Assembly: GCF_902686445.1 (NCBI RefSeq) | Contig: NC_062232.1 | Span: 73,363,440-73,427,439, forward strand | Direction of reading: 5' to 3' | DNA: 64,000 nt | Origin: Sciurus carolinensis | Taxonomy: Eukaryota; Chordata; Mammalia; Rodentia; Sciuridae | Part shown: positions 26,120 to 38,039 of the stretch, piece after piece | How the letters are laid out: every line of letters starts with the position of its first letter | How positions within the stretch are numbered: position 1 is the stretch's first letter | Program-made: the position numbers and the translations under genes | The notes under the pieces: model-generated | What the model was told of the DNA's origin: nothing | What the model saw: the letters and a program-made list of their open reading frames with translations, nothing else | Databases searched by the model: none

Positions 26120-26515
26120 TCCAATATGCCCTTTCATCATGTTTTTTGTCAGTTTTTTTGCTTCTGTGACTAAGAGACCTAGGAAATCCCCATTCTTCAA
26201 GGCTCAAAGTGAGGCAGAACATCATGGTGGAAGAGTGTGGTAGAGGGAAGTGGCTCAAGACATCAAACCAGAAAAAAGAGAGTTTCCACTCACCACTTAC
26301 AAAATAATAAAGCCCAAAGGCATGTTCCAAAGACCCACCTCTTCCAGTCACACACTACCTGACTAGCGTTAACATTCAGTTAATCCCTATTAGGGGATTA
26401 ATTCAAGGTTTGAATTAAGGTTCTTATAAGCCATTCATTTCACTTCTAAACTTTCTTGCATTGTTTTGCAGGTAAGCTTTTGGTGACATCTCATAACTAA
26501 ACCATATCACACTGT
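26120..26515 (+). repeat. unclassified interspersed repeat, copy 1
   Basis: Shares order and words with 31245-31670: GAGGCAGAACATCATGGTGG-type text, CCACCTCTTCCAGTC, TTCAGTTAATCC..., GGTTTGAATT, and a TCTCATA..CTAAACCATA ending. Spacing is similar in both copies. I do not name the family. Confidence 0.55.
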
Positions 26516-27318
26516 AACTTTAGCTTACTTATAGTTTTAAAATATATGAAGTAATTTAAAACTATTAATTTGATTTTCAAAATGTCTATTTAAAAATGAC
26601 ATTTCAATAAACAAGCCATGATTCTGTTATGTGTCAATTTTAGTGTGAACTCATGCAGTTACTAAGCAGCATATATGAATTTTCATCTTATTGAAAAATA
26701 TGATCCTTTACAACTCATGTTAAAGCAGTTTCTACACATCTAAGGTGTGGGAAAATTTCACTTCCATCTTTTTGGCATATTTGATGTGTGAAAGTATGAA
26801 AATGACAAAATATAGATTAACAGGACAAAAGACTAATAGGAACACTGACAAGAATGTGAAAACCCAAAGTAGTTCAAATCACTTACTTAGATACTGAGTT
26901 ACACTAAGAATAGTTGTAAATAAACAACTAAATTAAGTGGTGAGACAAAAAATAAGTGATATTTTTGCCAAGATCAAAATAGAATTCTTTTGATTTTAAC
27001 TTGTTTTTCTGAAGGAAATAGTATGAAAGTCAAAGTAATCTTTTCACATTTTCTGTTTTTCAAGTGTCTTTAACTTAAGTAGTCAATATGCCAGTAGAGC
27101 ATTTTTTAATCCCTTCCACATTTAGAAACATTAATAAATTTTATTACACCAATTACGTAGCATGGCCTTCTTAAAAAAGTTAAGTTCTTACATGAGATTA
27201 AAATAAGGTACACATATACTGTCTTTGAATGCTTAGATTCTGTTCTTATGATTTGATTTTATTTAAAATAGTTATCTTAAAAATAATAAAAAATATGGTG
27301 GCAGAAAGTTTATGTGTT

Positions 27319-27368
27319 AATGTGTGTGTGTATGTGTGAGTGAGAGAGAAAGAGAGGGAGAGAGAGTT
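27319..27368. repeat. (TG)n / (GA)n simple repeat
   Basis: GTGTGTGTGTATGTGTGAG passes into GAGAGAGAAAGAGAGGGAGAGAGAG. Confidence 0.85.
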
Positions 27369-28517
27369 TCATTTTGTTGATGAGTAATTTACATGAAAAA
27401 TAGAGAAACAGAGAAAAACAAATGTTCTGTGAATAATACTTTTTCTGAAAGGAGGGCATAGATAAAGCATAAGTACAGAGACATAAAAATGATACCCTAA
27501 AGAAAGATACCATCTTTCTCTGAATAGTAAATTTTAGATATCTATTTTAATGCTAGAGAACATTATTAATTTTTAAACATGTACTAATGAATCAATCAAA
27601 TAATATTTTATAATTCATTAATGTAGTAATTCTAATATTTTATATTTCTGTATAAAATTAAGTCCAAAAAGCTATGGTAAATGTTGGCATTTATTTAACC
27701 CATGTAAGAGTTAACTTATAATAGATAAGTATCCCTACTGTGAAAGTGTAACTATATTAGCCAGGTATCTATCAAAATTTAAGACATGTGGTTAACATAT
27801 TAATTTTCAGCAAAAGGTAAACAAGAATGTTAGAAAGAGATAAAGAAATAATTAGTGACATGAATAAGTAGAAAATAATCTTTTCAACACCAAAGTCTAC
27901 AATTCTTCAATCATTCATTCCTGGTTTTCTTTCATTAATCATAAAATTATTAATCCCAAAATGCATTCAAATTTTTTTGCATGGCACATATCACACTCTT
28001 AAAATTAGCTTTAGAAATGTTAAAAACATACTTGCAATCATAAGAGCATAAAATGAATAATTAAGGCCCAATTTTAAGCAGCAACTGAGATATGAAATTG
28101 TAGCAGGGACTTATCACCTTGAATAAAATTGTTGAGCTCCACATATTTAGAACAATACATTTTGACATATTTAAAAAGACCAATCTTAGAGTATGTCTTC
28201 TCAGGGTTTTAAAACTAGATATAAAAATCATATGTGTGGCACAGTAAGCCATAATGACTACATAAACTGTTAGAGTTCAAAAAGACATTTGTAAAATATC
28301 TTGATTTTATGTCTATCATTTATTTCAACAAATATATACAAATTGCAAAATTTAAGTACCTCTACTTTAGCTAAAGTTAAAATGAAGTTGGTACAAAAGA
28401 AATTAAACAAGTGTGGATAAAAAGTATATTTTCTAGCTACTTTTTACCCCATATATGTTAGGAAATAAATATTGAACAGATACTTATAGATTGACAAAAA
28501 TGTATGTTTCAGCTGTA

Positions 28518-28587
28518 CCTTCTTTTTGTGCTTGGTATTGAAATCAGGCCTTTGTGTATCTACCACCTGAGCTATATTCCCAGTTCT
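28518..28587 (-). mobile_element. ID-like SINE fragment
   Basis: TGCTTGGTATTGAAATCAGGCC and CACCTGAGCTATATTCCCAG are the complement of an ID element. Confidence 0.7.
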
Positions 28588-29530
28588 AAGCTTTACTTTT
28601 GATTGAACTGTGGTATGACACCAAGTGAACTGGAGATGAGCATTCACATTTGGAATAACATATGAAGATCCAAGTGTGATGAAAATTGAATAGGAAGGTT
28701 GTTGCTGGTTCATTAACAACTGATGAAGTCCTCTGGAATACATTCTCATCAGAATCAGGATAAGGGTTAATATTATTTGATTATTTTACCTATGTCCTGT
28801 ATAACAGAATGGGCAACTGCCTATTTTGTAAACAATTTGGGAGAATAAAAATATTTAATAATAAAATATTTCAAATTCAGGCTCCAGATCCCACTAAAAA
28901 TAACCAGTTTCACATCATCCACCTGAGTGCTGTCATATGCCTTGCTATATAAGTATATTTTAGTATGTAGCATTTTGTTACATAGGTTTAAGAATATACA
29001 TGTAATGGTTTTGTTTTAGCATGTGAAAGTAAAAGGTTTTGGGCTACACTTGCAAATTTTCTTTTTCCTGAAATGCCTTATTAATTTTATGATAAATAAT
29101 ATTGAAGCAGTATGAAGTATTAAATAATTCTAAGACTCTAACACCAAAATGAAGTAGACTCTGTATAATTTATCACAAGTATAAATTTTAATTTATTTTT
29201 GAGCTCCCTGCAGATTTATAAGTGAAAGGTTGGAAATGCTAGATTAAACTAGAATAGGAATATCTAAAGTGTAAGCAAACAAAATCAGAATTCCCATTTA
29301 TCAATACTTTGATCACAGTTTCCACCAAAATCTGAACTTTTGGTACCCACCAAGATGGAGAAGAAAATATGAGACTCTCTCATGCAGTTAGTGTACCTTA
29401 ATTGGATCTAAAGTGGTTAATATTGCCTCCTGAATCTGGAGAGGCAAATACAGTCATGTGAAGCGTAATGACATTTTTGTCAATTTAAACCATATATATG
29501 ATGGTATTTTCATAATATTATATCACCTAT

Positions 29531-29716
29531 AGCTGGATGTGGTGGCACATGCCTACAATGCTAGCATGTCAGGAGACTGAGGCAGGAGGATTGCAAGTTC
29601 AAAGACAGCTTGAGCAACTTAGCAAGGCTCTGTCACAAAACAAAATATAAAAAGAGATGGAAATGCAGATTAGTGGTTAAGCATCCCTGTGTTCAATTTA
29701 TGGTACAAAAAAAAGA
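29531..29716 (+). mobile_element. B1-dID SINE
   Basis: B1 part AGCTGGATGTGGTGGCACATGCC ... GGAGACTGAGGCAGGAGGAT, then the ID-like part GGAAATGCAGATTAGTGGTTAAG and an A-rich end. Confidence 0.88.
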
Positions 29717-30049
29717 CTATATTATCTATAAATATTGTAACCATTTTAGTTTGTGTAAGTACACTTGCTGAAGTTCATGAAATATTTAATAAAATAGAAT
29801 TTCTAGAAATGAAACATATGCTTCTAAAAATAAACTTCTAGGGAAATTATTTTTTTTTAAATGGGTGGTTTAAATAGTAGACATGAGGGAAATAAAGTAT
29901 TGATAACCCTCAAAGAAAAGTCTAAAGAAAAAACCAAAAGTCACCACTAAGAAATATTGATATGGAATGGAGGAAAGCAAGATTAAAAGCACTGGAAGTA
30001 GTGTGAAAATGATGAGTACATATTCAAAGGCATAGTCATTAGGAGACAA

Positions 30050-30290
30050 TAGAAATACTGAAGAAGGGATATTCAAAATTAATGTTGGCCAAAATTTCCC
30101 AGAATCAAAGAAAAACATAAATATAGAGGTCCACAGAGCAATAAATAAATCACAATAGTATAAAAGTATGTTAGTGCACACCCTGGTCACATAAATATGA
30201 AAGAATTAATAGATGATAGAGAAAACAAAAATAATAGACTATTAAGCTGGTATGCACCACTAACCATGTACTAAAATTTGGAAAAAATGT
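30050..30290 (+). mobile_element. ancient L1 or HAL1 ORF1-like fragment
   Basis: AATTAATGTTGGCCAAAATTTCCCAGAATC and the following A-rich text resemble ORF1 of old mammalian L1/HAL1 elements. No open frame survives. Confidence 0.45.
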
Positions 30291-30389
30291 ATCATTTCTG
30301 TTTGGACCAAAATTATTTCCAACTGACCAAGATTTATGTCATACTATTTTTGGAAAACAATGAAAGAGAAAATATATAGAGAGGTAGAC

Positions 30390-30444
30390 AGATGATAGAT
30401 AAATGATAGATGATAGATAGATAGATAGATTGATTTGATAGATA
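30390..30444. repeat. (GATA)n microsatellite
   Basis: Imperfect AGAT/GATA units, interrupted by AAATGATAG and TTGATTT. Confidence 0.85.
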
Positions 30445-31244
30445 AAGAAAGAGGAGAGAAAAGTAAATACTTTAAAAATTGAAAAAATATACACACATTT
30501 ACAGGACTGGGAAAGGGGATGGGCTAGGTCTGGAAATACTACTCATCCACGAAATCCAATTTTCAGTCTTTCAGTTAAGAATGACATCAAAACTAAGACT
30601 GCAAAATATCAAGCTGGATAAAGTAAATATTTTGTAATCCTCATACTACAAATCACTTTAATCCCATGAAGGGCACTCTACTGTGTTCCAAGGACACCCT
30701 GCCATTTTGTGCATAGAATCAAACATAACTAAGTAAGTACATGAAATGTTGCCTGGTCAACATCTTGAGTATAGATAATGATAAATTTAAAACACATTTA
30801 ACTATAAAAATACAAATAAGCTAAAGATTTTCTTAGAATAAAATCTATAATCTAAATTTTATTTACTGAAATAATTAGAATTAGAAATAATGCATTCAAT
30901 TCAAGAAAATGGAAAATAACAGTAATTTCACAAGAGAAATAGAAAAAAGTTAATGAGTTATAAAATAAGACAAATAAGATTATAAATAAAAGAGATAGTT
31001 TTTCCTTAAAATACATAGCATTTTAGTTATAAATGTCCTACAAAATATAAATAAAATGTATGAAGACAAAATATAATTTAGAAACAGGGAAAATTAAAAT
31101 TCTACATTCAAATGAAGTTATGTGCATTAATAAATTGAACCACTTATGGGAGCTGGGTTAAAAAGAGAATTTTAAAAATGGAAAATTTTAAGATACATTG
31201 AGACAAGGTCAGTCTACTCCAAAAATAAAAAGCAGACTCAGATA
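30445..31244. other. no recognised feature
   Basis: AT-rich. No gene or certain repeat seen. Confidence 0.5.
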
Positions 31245-31670
31245 GTTTTTAGTTAGCTTTGCATCATTATGACAAAAAATACCTAACAAGAATAATTTAG
31301 AGGAGGAAAAGTTTATTTGGGGCTTCACTGTTACAGAAGTCTCAGTCCATAGACAACTGATTCCATTGCTCTGTGAGGTAGGACATTATGGCCACTAGAA
31401 TGTGGGGAAAAACAGTTAACCTCATGTTGTTCAGGAAGCAGAGTGGAGGATAAAGGGGCTGCAGGGAAATCAACCCTTAAGGACTATGACCCCAGTAACC
31501 CACCTCCTCCAGCCATGGCCCGTCAGCCTATTGTTACTACCCAGTTAGTCCATTCAAACTAGGATGGACTGATTAGGTGCAGTTCTCAGAATCCAATCAT
31601 TTCTACTCAAAATCTTTGTGCATTAACAAAGGAGCTTTTGAGAGATATCTCATATTCAAACCATAATAAA
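31245..31670 (+). repeat. unclassified interspersed repeat, copy 2
   Basis: Longer copy of the family at 26120-26515. It opens TTAGCTTTGCATCATTATGAC, continues AGAGGAGGAAAAGTTTATTTGG, CTCAGTCCATAG, CCACCTCCTCCAGCC, TTAGTCCATTCAAACTAGG and ends TCTCATATTCAAACCATAA. No coding frame. Confidence 0.6.
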
Positions 31671-31892
31671 TACTAACATATAACATGCTTAAAAATATTA
31701 AAGAACAGACAATATCTTGCTTTTAAAACTTCTCCAAAACACTTTAGAAGAGTGATATCCTTACACATTATTTCACTAAAATGTAAATAAAATCTGGTGA
31801 TTAAAGTGAAGAAGAAAATAAAAACACATAAAAATTCACAAATAATAGTACAAATATATTCGAGAATAATTACCAGATATAGAAATAAATCT

Positions 31893-32026
31893 GGGACTGG
31901 GGTTGTGGCTCAGTGTTAGAGCACTTTCCTGGCATGTGCAAGGCCCTGGGTTCAATACTCAGCATCACATATAAATAAATAAATAAAATAAAAGATCCAT
32001 TGACAACTAAAAAAATTTTTAAAAAA
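31893..32026 (+). mobile_element. ID SINE with 12-bp target duplication
   Basis: A tRNA-derived ID element: GGGGTTGTGGCTCAGTGTTAG (A box) and GGGTTCAATACTCAGCATCAC (B box), then (AAAT)n and the AAAGATCCATTGACAACT tail. Perfect 12-bp direct repeat AGAAATAAATCT at 31881-31892 and 32027-32038. Confidence 0.92.
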
Positions 32027-32038
32027 AGAAATAAATCT

Positions 32039-33509
32039 TACCAGCAAGAAAAAATAATTTAGCAAATCTGATACAGAAGTACAGTAAGAGAACAAAGGAG
32101 CATAATTTGTCACATTAAAAAAACAAAAAAAAATTTAGATGATTGGACAGTAAAGGGCCTTTGTAAATTAGGAATGTGAAAGAAAATAAGATGTAAAAAC
32201 GTTAGACATGGTCTTACATGCCAAAAAAAGTGTTGGTCAAGTGGTCAAGAGGTATGTAGTGTACATGTACACATGTATAGAAAATATTCCAGTGGTATTG
32301 TCTTTAAAATTAGATTCCCTTTTGTCCAACAATACTTTTCCTGACATTTATTTTCAGTAAATAATCGAACAAGCCTTTAAAAAAAATCTAGGTGTGGGAC
32401 AATATTGTACCAAAAAAATTAATAGCAAGAAAAGATGAGACTATATTTTTATTGATAAGCATTGATAAAAAGATCTATAATATGCATTTTGACATAGCTA
32501 TGTAATAGCTGTGCTTTAAAAATAATGAAATTCATTAGTGTTACTGATGTCTAAAGTATATTCAAGAAACTTGTTAGTGTTTAAATACAAAATTCATGAT
32601 GGTTTGAGTAATGTGAAACTATTGACATAAAATTTAACTTGAATGTGTGTATCTATGTGAAAGGATGAGAGATAGAGTAGGAGGTGGAAAGAGAGAGACA
32701 AGAAAATGTATCAATTGATATATGAAAGCATGTTCTTTCAAATATTATCAGTGATTATTCTAGGTGGTAGGATTTATAGTGATTTTTACTTCTGACATTA
32801 ATATTTTTCTGAATCCATTGAGATTTTTTAATGAATATATATGAATGACATTCTAAATTCTGGATTATATTGTGTAGATGAATTATTATGCAAGGGGGAT
32901 ACTTGGGCAAATTGATAGAATTTCTCTGCATCATTGTTCTATAATTCCCAAACTATAATATCCTCCAATTTTGTGATCCTCAATAAATATTCACAGAATA
33001 TTCAAAACTCTGAGAATTTGTTAAACCTCAAAAAGCTGACCTAAAATCTAGAGTAACTTGATATGTTAGTAAAGTATTATTTCCAAATCAGACTGACCTA
33101 TGAAAATGCATTCAAAATAAAATGAATAATAGTAAAATGAACACATCAAAAACTTACATAAAAATAGAGATAAAATACTTAGAGATAACAGAAAACTATT
33201 TATTCTATGCTTATATTTTAAAAGCTAAATAGAACTAGATATATATATAGAGAGATCTAAAAAAATCACATTTGGAGTACTTGTCCTATCCTATCAATAC
33301 ACACACACACACATACACACACACACACACACACACGCACAATTTTTGAAGTTTGTTAAGAACTTTATTTTTCTTAAAGAAATAACCCAGAACTAACAAC
33401 CTACTACTTGCATTGGTCATTCAATATCTACCAAGATGATTTGAATAATCTTTTCATTTTCAAATAGTATATTAATCTAGAAAAAAATTCTGACAGGAAA
33501 ATTCTCTCT
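32039..33509. other. no gene; AC and TA microsatellites
   Basis: AT-rich. A short TA run is at 33238-33249 and an (AC)n run at 33298-33341. Nothing else recognised. Confidence 0.55.
33298..33341. repeat. (AC)n microsatellite
   Basis: AC dinucleotides with a single CATAC interruption, ending ACGCAC. Confidence 0.9.
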
Positions 33510-34165
33510 TTTTTAAATTTATTTTGATTCTTCTTATTTTTACATTGGTTCAAGTTAGTTTTATATAATGATGAGATTTGTTGTGGCATATTGGTATATG
33601 CATATAACATAAATTGACCAGTTTCACTCCCTAGTAGTCCCCCTTTATCTACCCTTCACCCTCCCCATGATTTCCTTCTTCTAACTTTGCAAATTTGTGA
33701 AGATCTTTTTTTCTTTTTCTTTTTAGTACCACAAATCATAGAAAACATATTGTAATTTTCTTCAGAGTATGATTATTTCTCTTAACATGAGGCTCTCTTG
33801 TTTTATCCCTATTTCTGTAAATGACAATTTTTTTGTTCTATTTCATTGAATGAACAAAATTCCATTGTTTATATAGACCATATTTTATTTATCCATTAAT
33901 TTGTTGGCAGACACTTTGGCTGATTCCCTAAGTCGGCTATCATGAATTAGGCTGCCATTGACATGAGCATGCATGTATCACTAAAGTTTGCTGACTATGA
34001 ATCTTTTGGATAAATATAAAGGGCAGCATAGCTGTATCATATGGTATTTCTATTTTTAGCTTTTGAAGTACCTTCATACTGGCATTCAAATTGGCCATAC
34101 TAATTACATTCCAACCAAGTATGTATATGAGTTTCTTGTTGCATCCTTGCCAACATTTATTGTTA
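33510..34165 (-). mobile_element. older L1 3' portion, minus strand
   Basis: The plus strand shows a C/T-rich 3' UTR (33620-33720, CCCTTCACCCTCCCCATG) and then ORF2 C-terminal text in complement (CAAAATTCCATTGTTTATATAG, GAATTAGGCTGCCATTGACATG, GTTGCATCCTTGCCAACA). It breaks at the L1-C insertion and may be the 3' part of the ancient L1 that resumes at 36846, with an internal deletion between. Confidence 0.7.
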
Positions 34166-34439
34166 TTTAGATTCTTTTTTTTTATTGTAAACAAATGGGA
34201 TACATGTTGTTTCTCTGTTTGTACATGGCGTAAAGGCATACCATTTGTGTAATCATAAATTTACATAGAGTAATGCTGTTTGATTCATTCTGTTATTTTT
34301 TCCCTTCCCCCTGCCCCTCCCACCCCTCTTTTCCCTCTATACAGTCCTTCCTTCCTCCATTCTTGCCCCCCTCCCTAATCCTAACTCTAACCCTAAAATT
34401 AACCCCTCCCACCCCCCATTATGTGTCATCATCCACTTA

Positions 34440-34569
34440 TTAGCGATATCATTCGTCCTTTGGTTTTTTGAGATTGACTTATCTCACTTAGCATGATATT
34501 CTCCAATTTCATCCATTTGCCTGCAAATGCCATAATTTTATCATTCTTTATGGCTGAGTAATATTCCAT

Positions 34570-34617
<48 letters not shown>

Positions 34618-35432
34618 ACAGTTTCTTTATCCATTCATCAATTGAAGGATATCTAGGTTGGTTCCACAATCTGGCTATTGTGAACTGAGCAGCTATGAAC
34701 ATTGATGTGGCTGTATCTCTGTAATATGCTGATTTTAAGTCCTTTGGGTATAGGCCAAGGAGTGGGATAGCAGGGTCAAATGGTGGTTCCATTCCAAGTT
34801 TTCTAAGGAGTCTCCACACTGCTTTCCAGAGTGGCTGCACCAATTTGCAACTGCACCAGCAATGTATGAGTGTGCCTTTTTCCTCACATCCTCACGAACA
34901 TCTATTATTGTTTGTGTTCTTGATAATAGCCATTATAATCGGGGCAAGGTAAAATCTTAGAGTTGTTTTAATTTGCATTTCTCTAATTACTAGAGGTGTT
35001 GAACACTTTTTTGTATATTTATTAATCACCTGTATGTCATCTTCTGTAAAGTGTCTGGCCAATTCCTTGGTTCATTTATTGATTGGGTTCATTGTATTTT
35101 TGGTGTAAAGTTTTGTAAGTTCTTTATAAATTTTGGAGATTAGTGCTCTATCTGAAATGCGTGTGTAAAAGATTTTCTCCCACTCTGTGGGCTCTCTTTT
35201 CACATTATTTATTGTATCCTTTGCTAAGAAAAAGCTTTTTAGTTTGAATCCATCTCATTTATTGATCTTGCTTTGATATCTTGTGCTTTGGGAGTCATGT
35301 TAAGGAAATTTGATCCTAAGCCAACATGATGAAGATTCAGGCCTACCTTGTCTTCTATTTGGTGCAGGGTCTCTGATGTAGTTCCTAAATCCTTGATCCA
35401 TTTTGAGATGAGTTTTGTGCAGAGTGAGAGAT
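34440..35432 (-). pseudogene. L1-C ORF2 C-terminal part
   Basis: Largest surviving frame 34541-34843 encodes the conserved C-terminal block ([20 protein letters not shown]). A (TA)n expansion inside it changes the usual YTMEYY region into a run of Tyr-Ile and shifts the end. Frameshifts and stops upstream. Confidence 0.85.
34576..34615. repeat. (TA)n microsatellite inside L1-C
   Basis: About twenty TA units where sister copies have only a short TATATATA seed next to CAATGGAATA. The expansion therefore arose after, or during, insertion. Confidence 0.9.
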
Positions 35433-36837
35433 ATAGGAAATAGAAAAGGAGGGAACCCTTCCAAACTAATTCTATGAAGCTAGTATCACTCTGATACCCA
35501 AACCAGACAAAGATGCATCAAGGAAGGAAAACTTTAGACCAATATCCCTGATGAACATAGATGCGAAAATCCTTAAAAAAAATTCTGGCAAATTGCATAC
35601 AAAAACATATTAAAAAGATAGTGTACCAAGATCAAGTGGAGTTCATTCCAAGGATGCAAGATTGTTTCAATATTCCCAAATCAATAAATATAATTCGTCA
35701 CATCAATAGATTTAAAGTGAAGAATCATATGATTATTTCAAAGGATGGTGAGAAAGCATTTGATAAAATACAGCACCCCTTCATGCTCAAAACACTTGAA
35801 AAATAGGTATAGTAGAAACATACCTCAACATTGTAAAGGCTATCTATGCTAAGTCCATGGCCGACATCATTCTAAATGGAAAAAAACTGAAATCATTTTC
35901 TCCAAAACCTGGAACAAGACAAGGATGCCCTCTTTCACCACTTCTATTCAACATCACCCTTGAAACACTAGCCAGACCAATTAGACAGACCAAAGAAATT
36001 AAAGGGATACAAATAGGAAAAGAAGAACTCAAACTGTCACTATCTGCTGACAACATGATTGTATATTTAGAGGATCCAAAAAACTCCACTAGAAAACTTC
36101 TAGAACTAGTAAATGAATTCAGCAAAATAGCAGGACATAAAATCAATATGCATAAATCTAATACATTTTTATTCATTAGTGATGAATCCTCTGAAAGAGA
36201 AATTAGGAAAACCACTTCATTCACAATAACCTCAAGAAAAAATAAAATATAGGTAATCAATCTAACAAAAGTGATGAAAGATCTTTACAATGAAAACTAC
36301 AGAACACTAAAGAAAGAAATTGAAGAAAACCTTAGAAGATGGAAGGATCTCCCATATTCTTGGCAGAATTAGTATTGTCAAAATGGCCATTCTACAAAGG
36401 TGATACAAAGATTCATTGCAATTCCAATTAAAATCCCAATGACATTCCTCATAAAAATAGAGAAAGAAACCATTCACTTCTTCCAGAAGAATAAGAGGCC
36501 CCAAATAGCCAAGACACTCCTGAGCAGGAGAAATGAAGTAGGAGTTATCACAATACCAGACCTTAAACTACACTACAGAGCAATAGTAACAAGAACGTCA
36601 TCGTGTTGCCACCAAAAGACACAGGCAGACCAATGGTAGAATAGAAGACACAGAAGCAAACCCACAAAAATACAGTTACCTCACACTAGACAAAGGAGTA
36701 AAAAACGTACAATGGAGAAAAGATAACCTGTTCAACAAATGGTGCTTAGAATACTGGAAATTCATATACAGTACAATGAAATTAAAGCTCTATCTCTCAC
36801 CCTGCACAAAATTCAACTCAAAATGGTTTTAGATTTT
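35433..36837 (+). pseudogene. L1-C ORF2 reverse transcriptase part (inverted segment)
   Basis: Pieces at 35561-35806, 35857-36252 and 36400-36639 encode consecutive RT regions ([46 protein letters not shown]). The active-site box reads SADN instead of FADD, so two positions are altered. Frameshifts separate the pieces. The plus orientation is opposite to the 3' half of the same insertion. Confidence 0.87.
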
Positions 36838-36845
36838 ATTGAAAA

Positions 36846-37640
36846 CTTTTTCCTGCATCTATTGTGATGGTTATCTGATTTTCATACTTGGTTCTATTTA
36901 TGTGGTGTTTCATTTGTTCTTTTGCATACATTGAACATCCTTGCATGCCTAGAATTACAACAACTTGATCATGGTGTGTGATCTTTTTAATTTGCTGTTG
37001 AATTCAATTTACTAATATTCTTTTAAGTATTTTTGCAAGTATGTTCATCAAGGATAAAGTGCTGTAGTTTAATTTCATTGAAGTATACTCATATGATTTT
37101 TGTTATCAGGACAAGACAATGTCTGGAAGCAATTCCAATGCTTCTATTTCATGGAAAAATTTTAACTGCTTTAAAGATCTGGTGAAATTAATCTGGGAAT
37201 CCAGTTAGTTCTTTATTTTGCTTTGTTGTGAATCTTTGAATATAAGTTTTCAAAATAGTTTTTAATCATCAGTTGGATTTCAGTTATGCATATTTTACCT
37301 TTAATTCTGACAATTCATTTCTTCTCTCAAATTTTTTGTATGGCTCTGGTGTTAATCTTGTGTATTTTATCAAAGAAACAGTTCTTTGTCTCATTGATCC
37401 TTTGTATTTTTTTCAACTTTCTACTTTATTAATCTCAGGTCTGATCTTAATTGTATCTTCTGATAAGTTTGGTACTCATCAGTTCTATTTATGAAACCTT
37501 GAGATGAATTACTAGGATTTTTTTAATTTGTGATTTCTTTCTTTTATTTTTTTATTTATTTTATTTTTTTAACTTACGGAATATGCTTAACATTTATTAA
37601 GAATTATAATTTGTTCTTTTTAAAATATGAATCGTATTTC
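36846..37640 (-). mobile_element. ancient L1, segment 1 (RT and linker)
   Basis: The plus strand gives antisense RT text (CCTGCATCTATTGTGATGGT, CATCCTTGCATGCC, GGAATCCAGTTAG) and the linker up to about 37600. It continues after L1-B at 50945 with the endonuclease region, showing that both flanks were one element. Confidence 0.75.
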
Positions 37641-37648
37641 AAAATGTT
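37641..37648. repeat. L1-B target duplication, left copy
   Basis: AAAATGTT here and at 50937-50944, directly bordering the L1-B 3' end and 5' end. Eight bases, so moderately secure. Confidence 0.6.
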
Positions 37649-37759
37649 AAATTTTTTTATTATTGTATACAAATGGGATACATGTTGTTTCTCTATTTGT
37701 ACATGGAGTCAAAGCATACCATTTGTGTAATCATAAATTTACATAGGGCAATGATGTTT
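37649..37759 (-). mobile_element. L1-B, 3' tail piece
   Basis: Poly(T)-like start and the conserved L1 3' end in complement up to GGGCAATGATGTTT. It is separated from the body of L1-B (from 44772) by the inserted L1-A. Confidence 0.9.
37745..37759. repeat. L1-A target duplication, left copy
   Basis: AGGGCAATGATGTTT, repeated exactly at 44772-44786. Both copies are L1-B 3' UTR sequence. Confidence 0.93.
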
Positions 37760-37792
37760 TTTTTTTTTTTATTCTTTTTTTTTTTTTCTTTT

Positions 37793-38039
37793 TATTGTAA
37801 ACAAATGGGATACATGTTGTTTCTCTGTCTGTACATGGCGTAAAGGCATACGATTTGTGTAATCATAAATTTACATAGGGTAATGTTGTTTGATTCATTC
37901 TGCCATTTTTTCCCTTCCCCCCCTCCCCTCCCACCCTTCCCCTCCCTCTATACAGTCCTTCCTTCCTCCTTTCCTGTCCCCCTCCCTAAACCCAACTCCA
38001 ACCCCAACACTAACCCTTCCCACTCCCCATTATGTGTCA
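37793..38039 (-). other. L1-A 3' UTR
   Basis: Between the ORF2 stop and the poly(A). In element sense it is G-rich, with degenerate TTAGGG-like words, then the conserved 3' end. The tail is about 30 A/T-interrupted bases. Confidence 0.85.

Larger units (their letters stand above)
26516..29530. other. no gene; microsatellite and one SINE listed separately
   Basis: AT-rich sequence with only short open frames. I recognise no exon, RNA gene or LTR. Confidence 0.55.
34174..36837 (-). mobile_element. L1-C, 5'-inverted by twin priming
   Basis: The 3' half (34174-35432) is on the minus strand: poly(T), 3' UTR and ORF2 C-terminus. The upstream half (35433-36837) is on the plus strand: reverse transcriptase down to the same C-terminal point. 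The two halves overlap: complement of CCTATATCTCTCACTCTGC ... CTCAAAATGG at 35432 and the matching text at 36791-36836. A short direct repeat TTTAGATT lies at 34166-34173 and 36838-36845. This geometry is what twin-primed reverse transcription produces. Confidence 0.88.
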
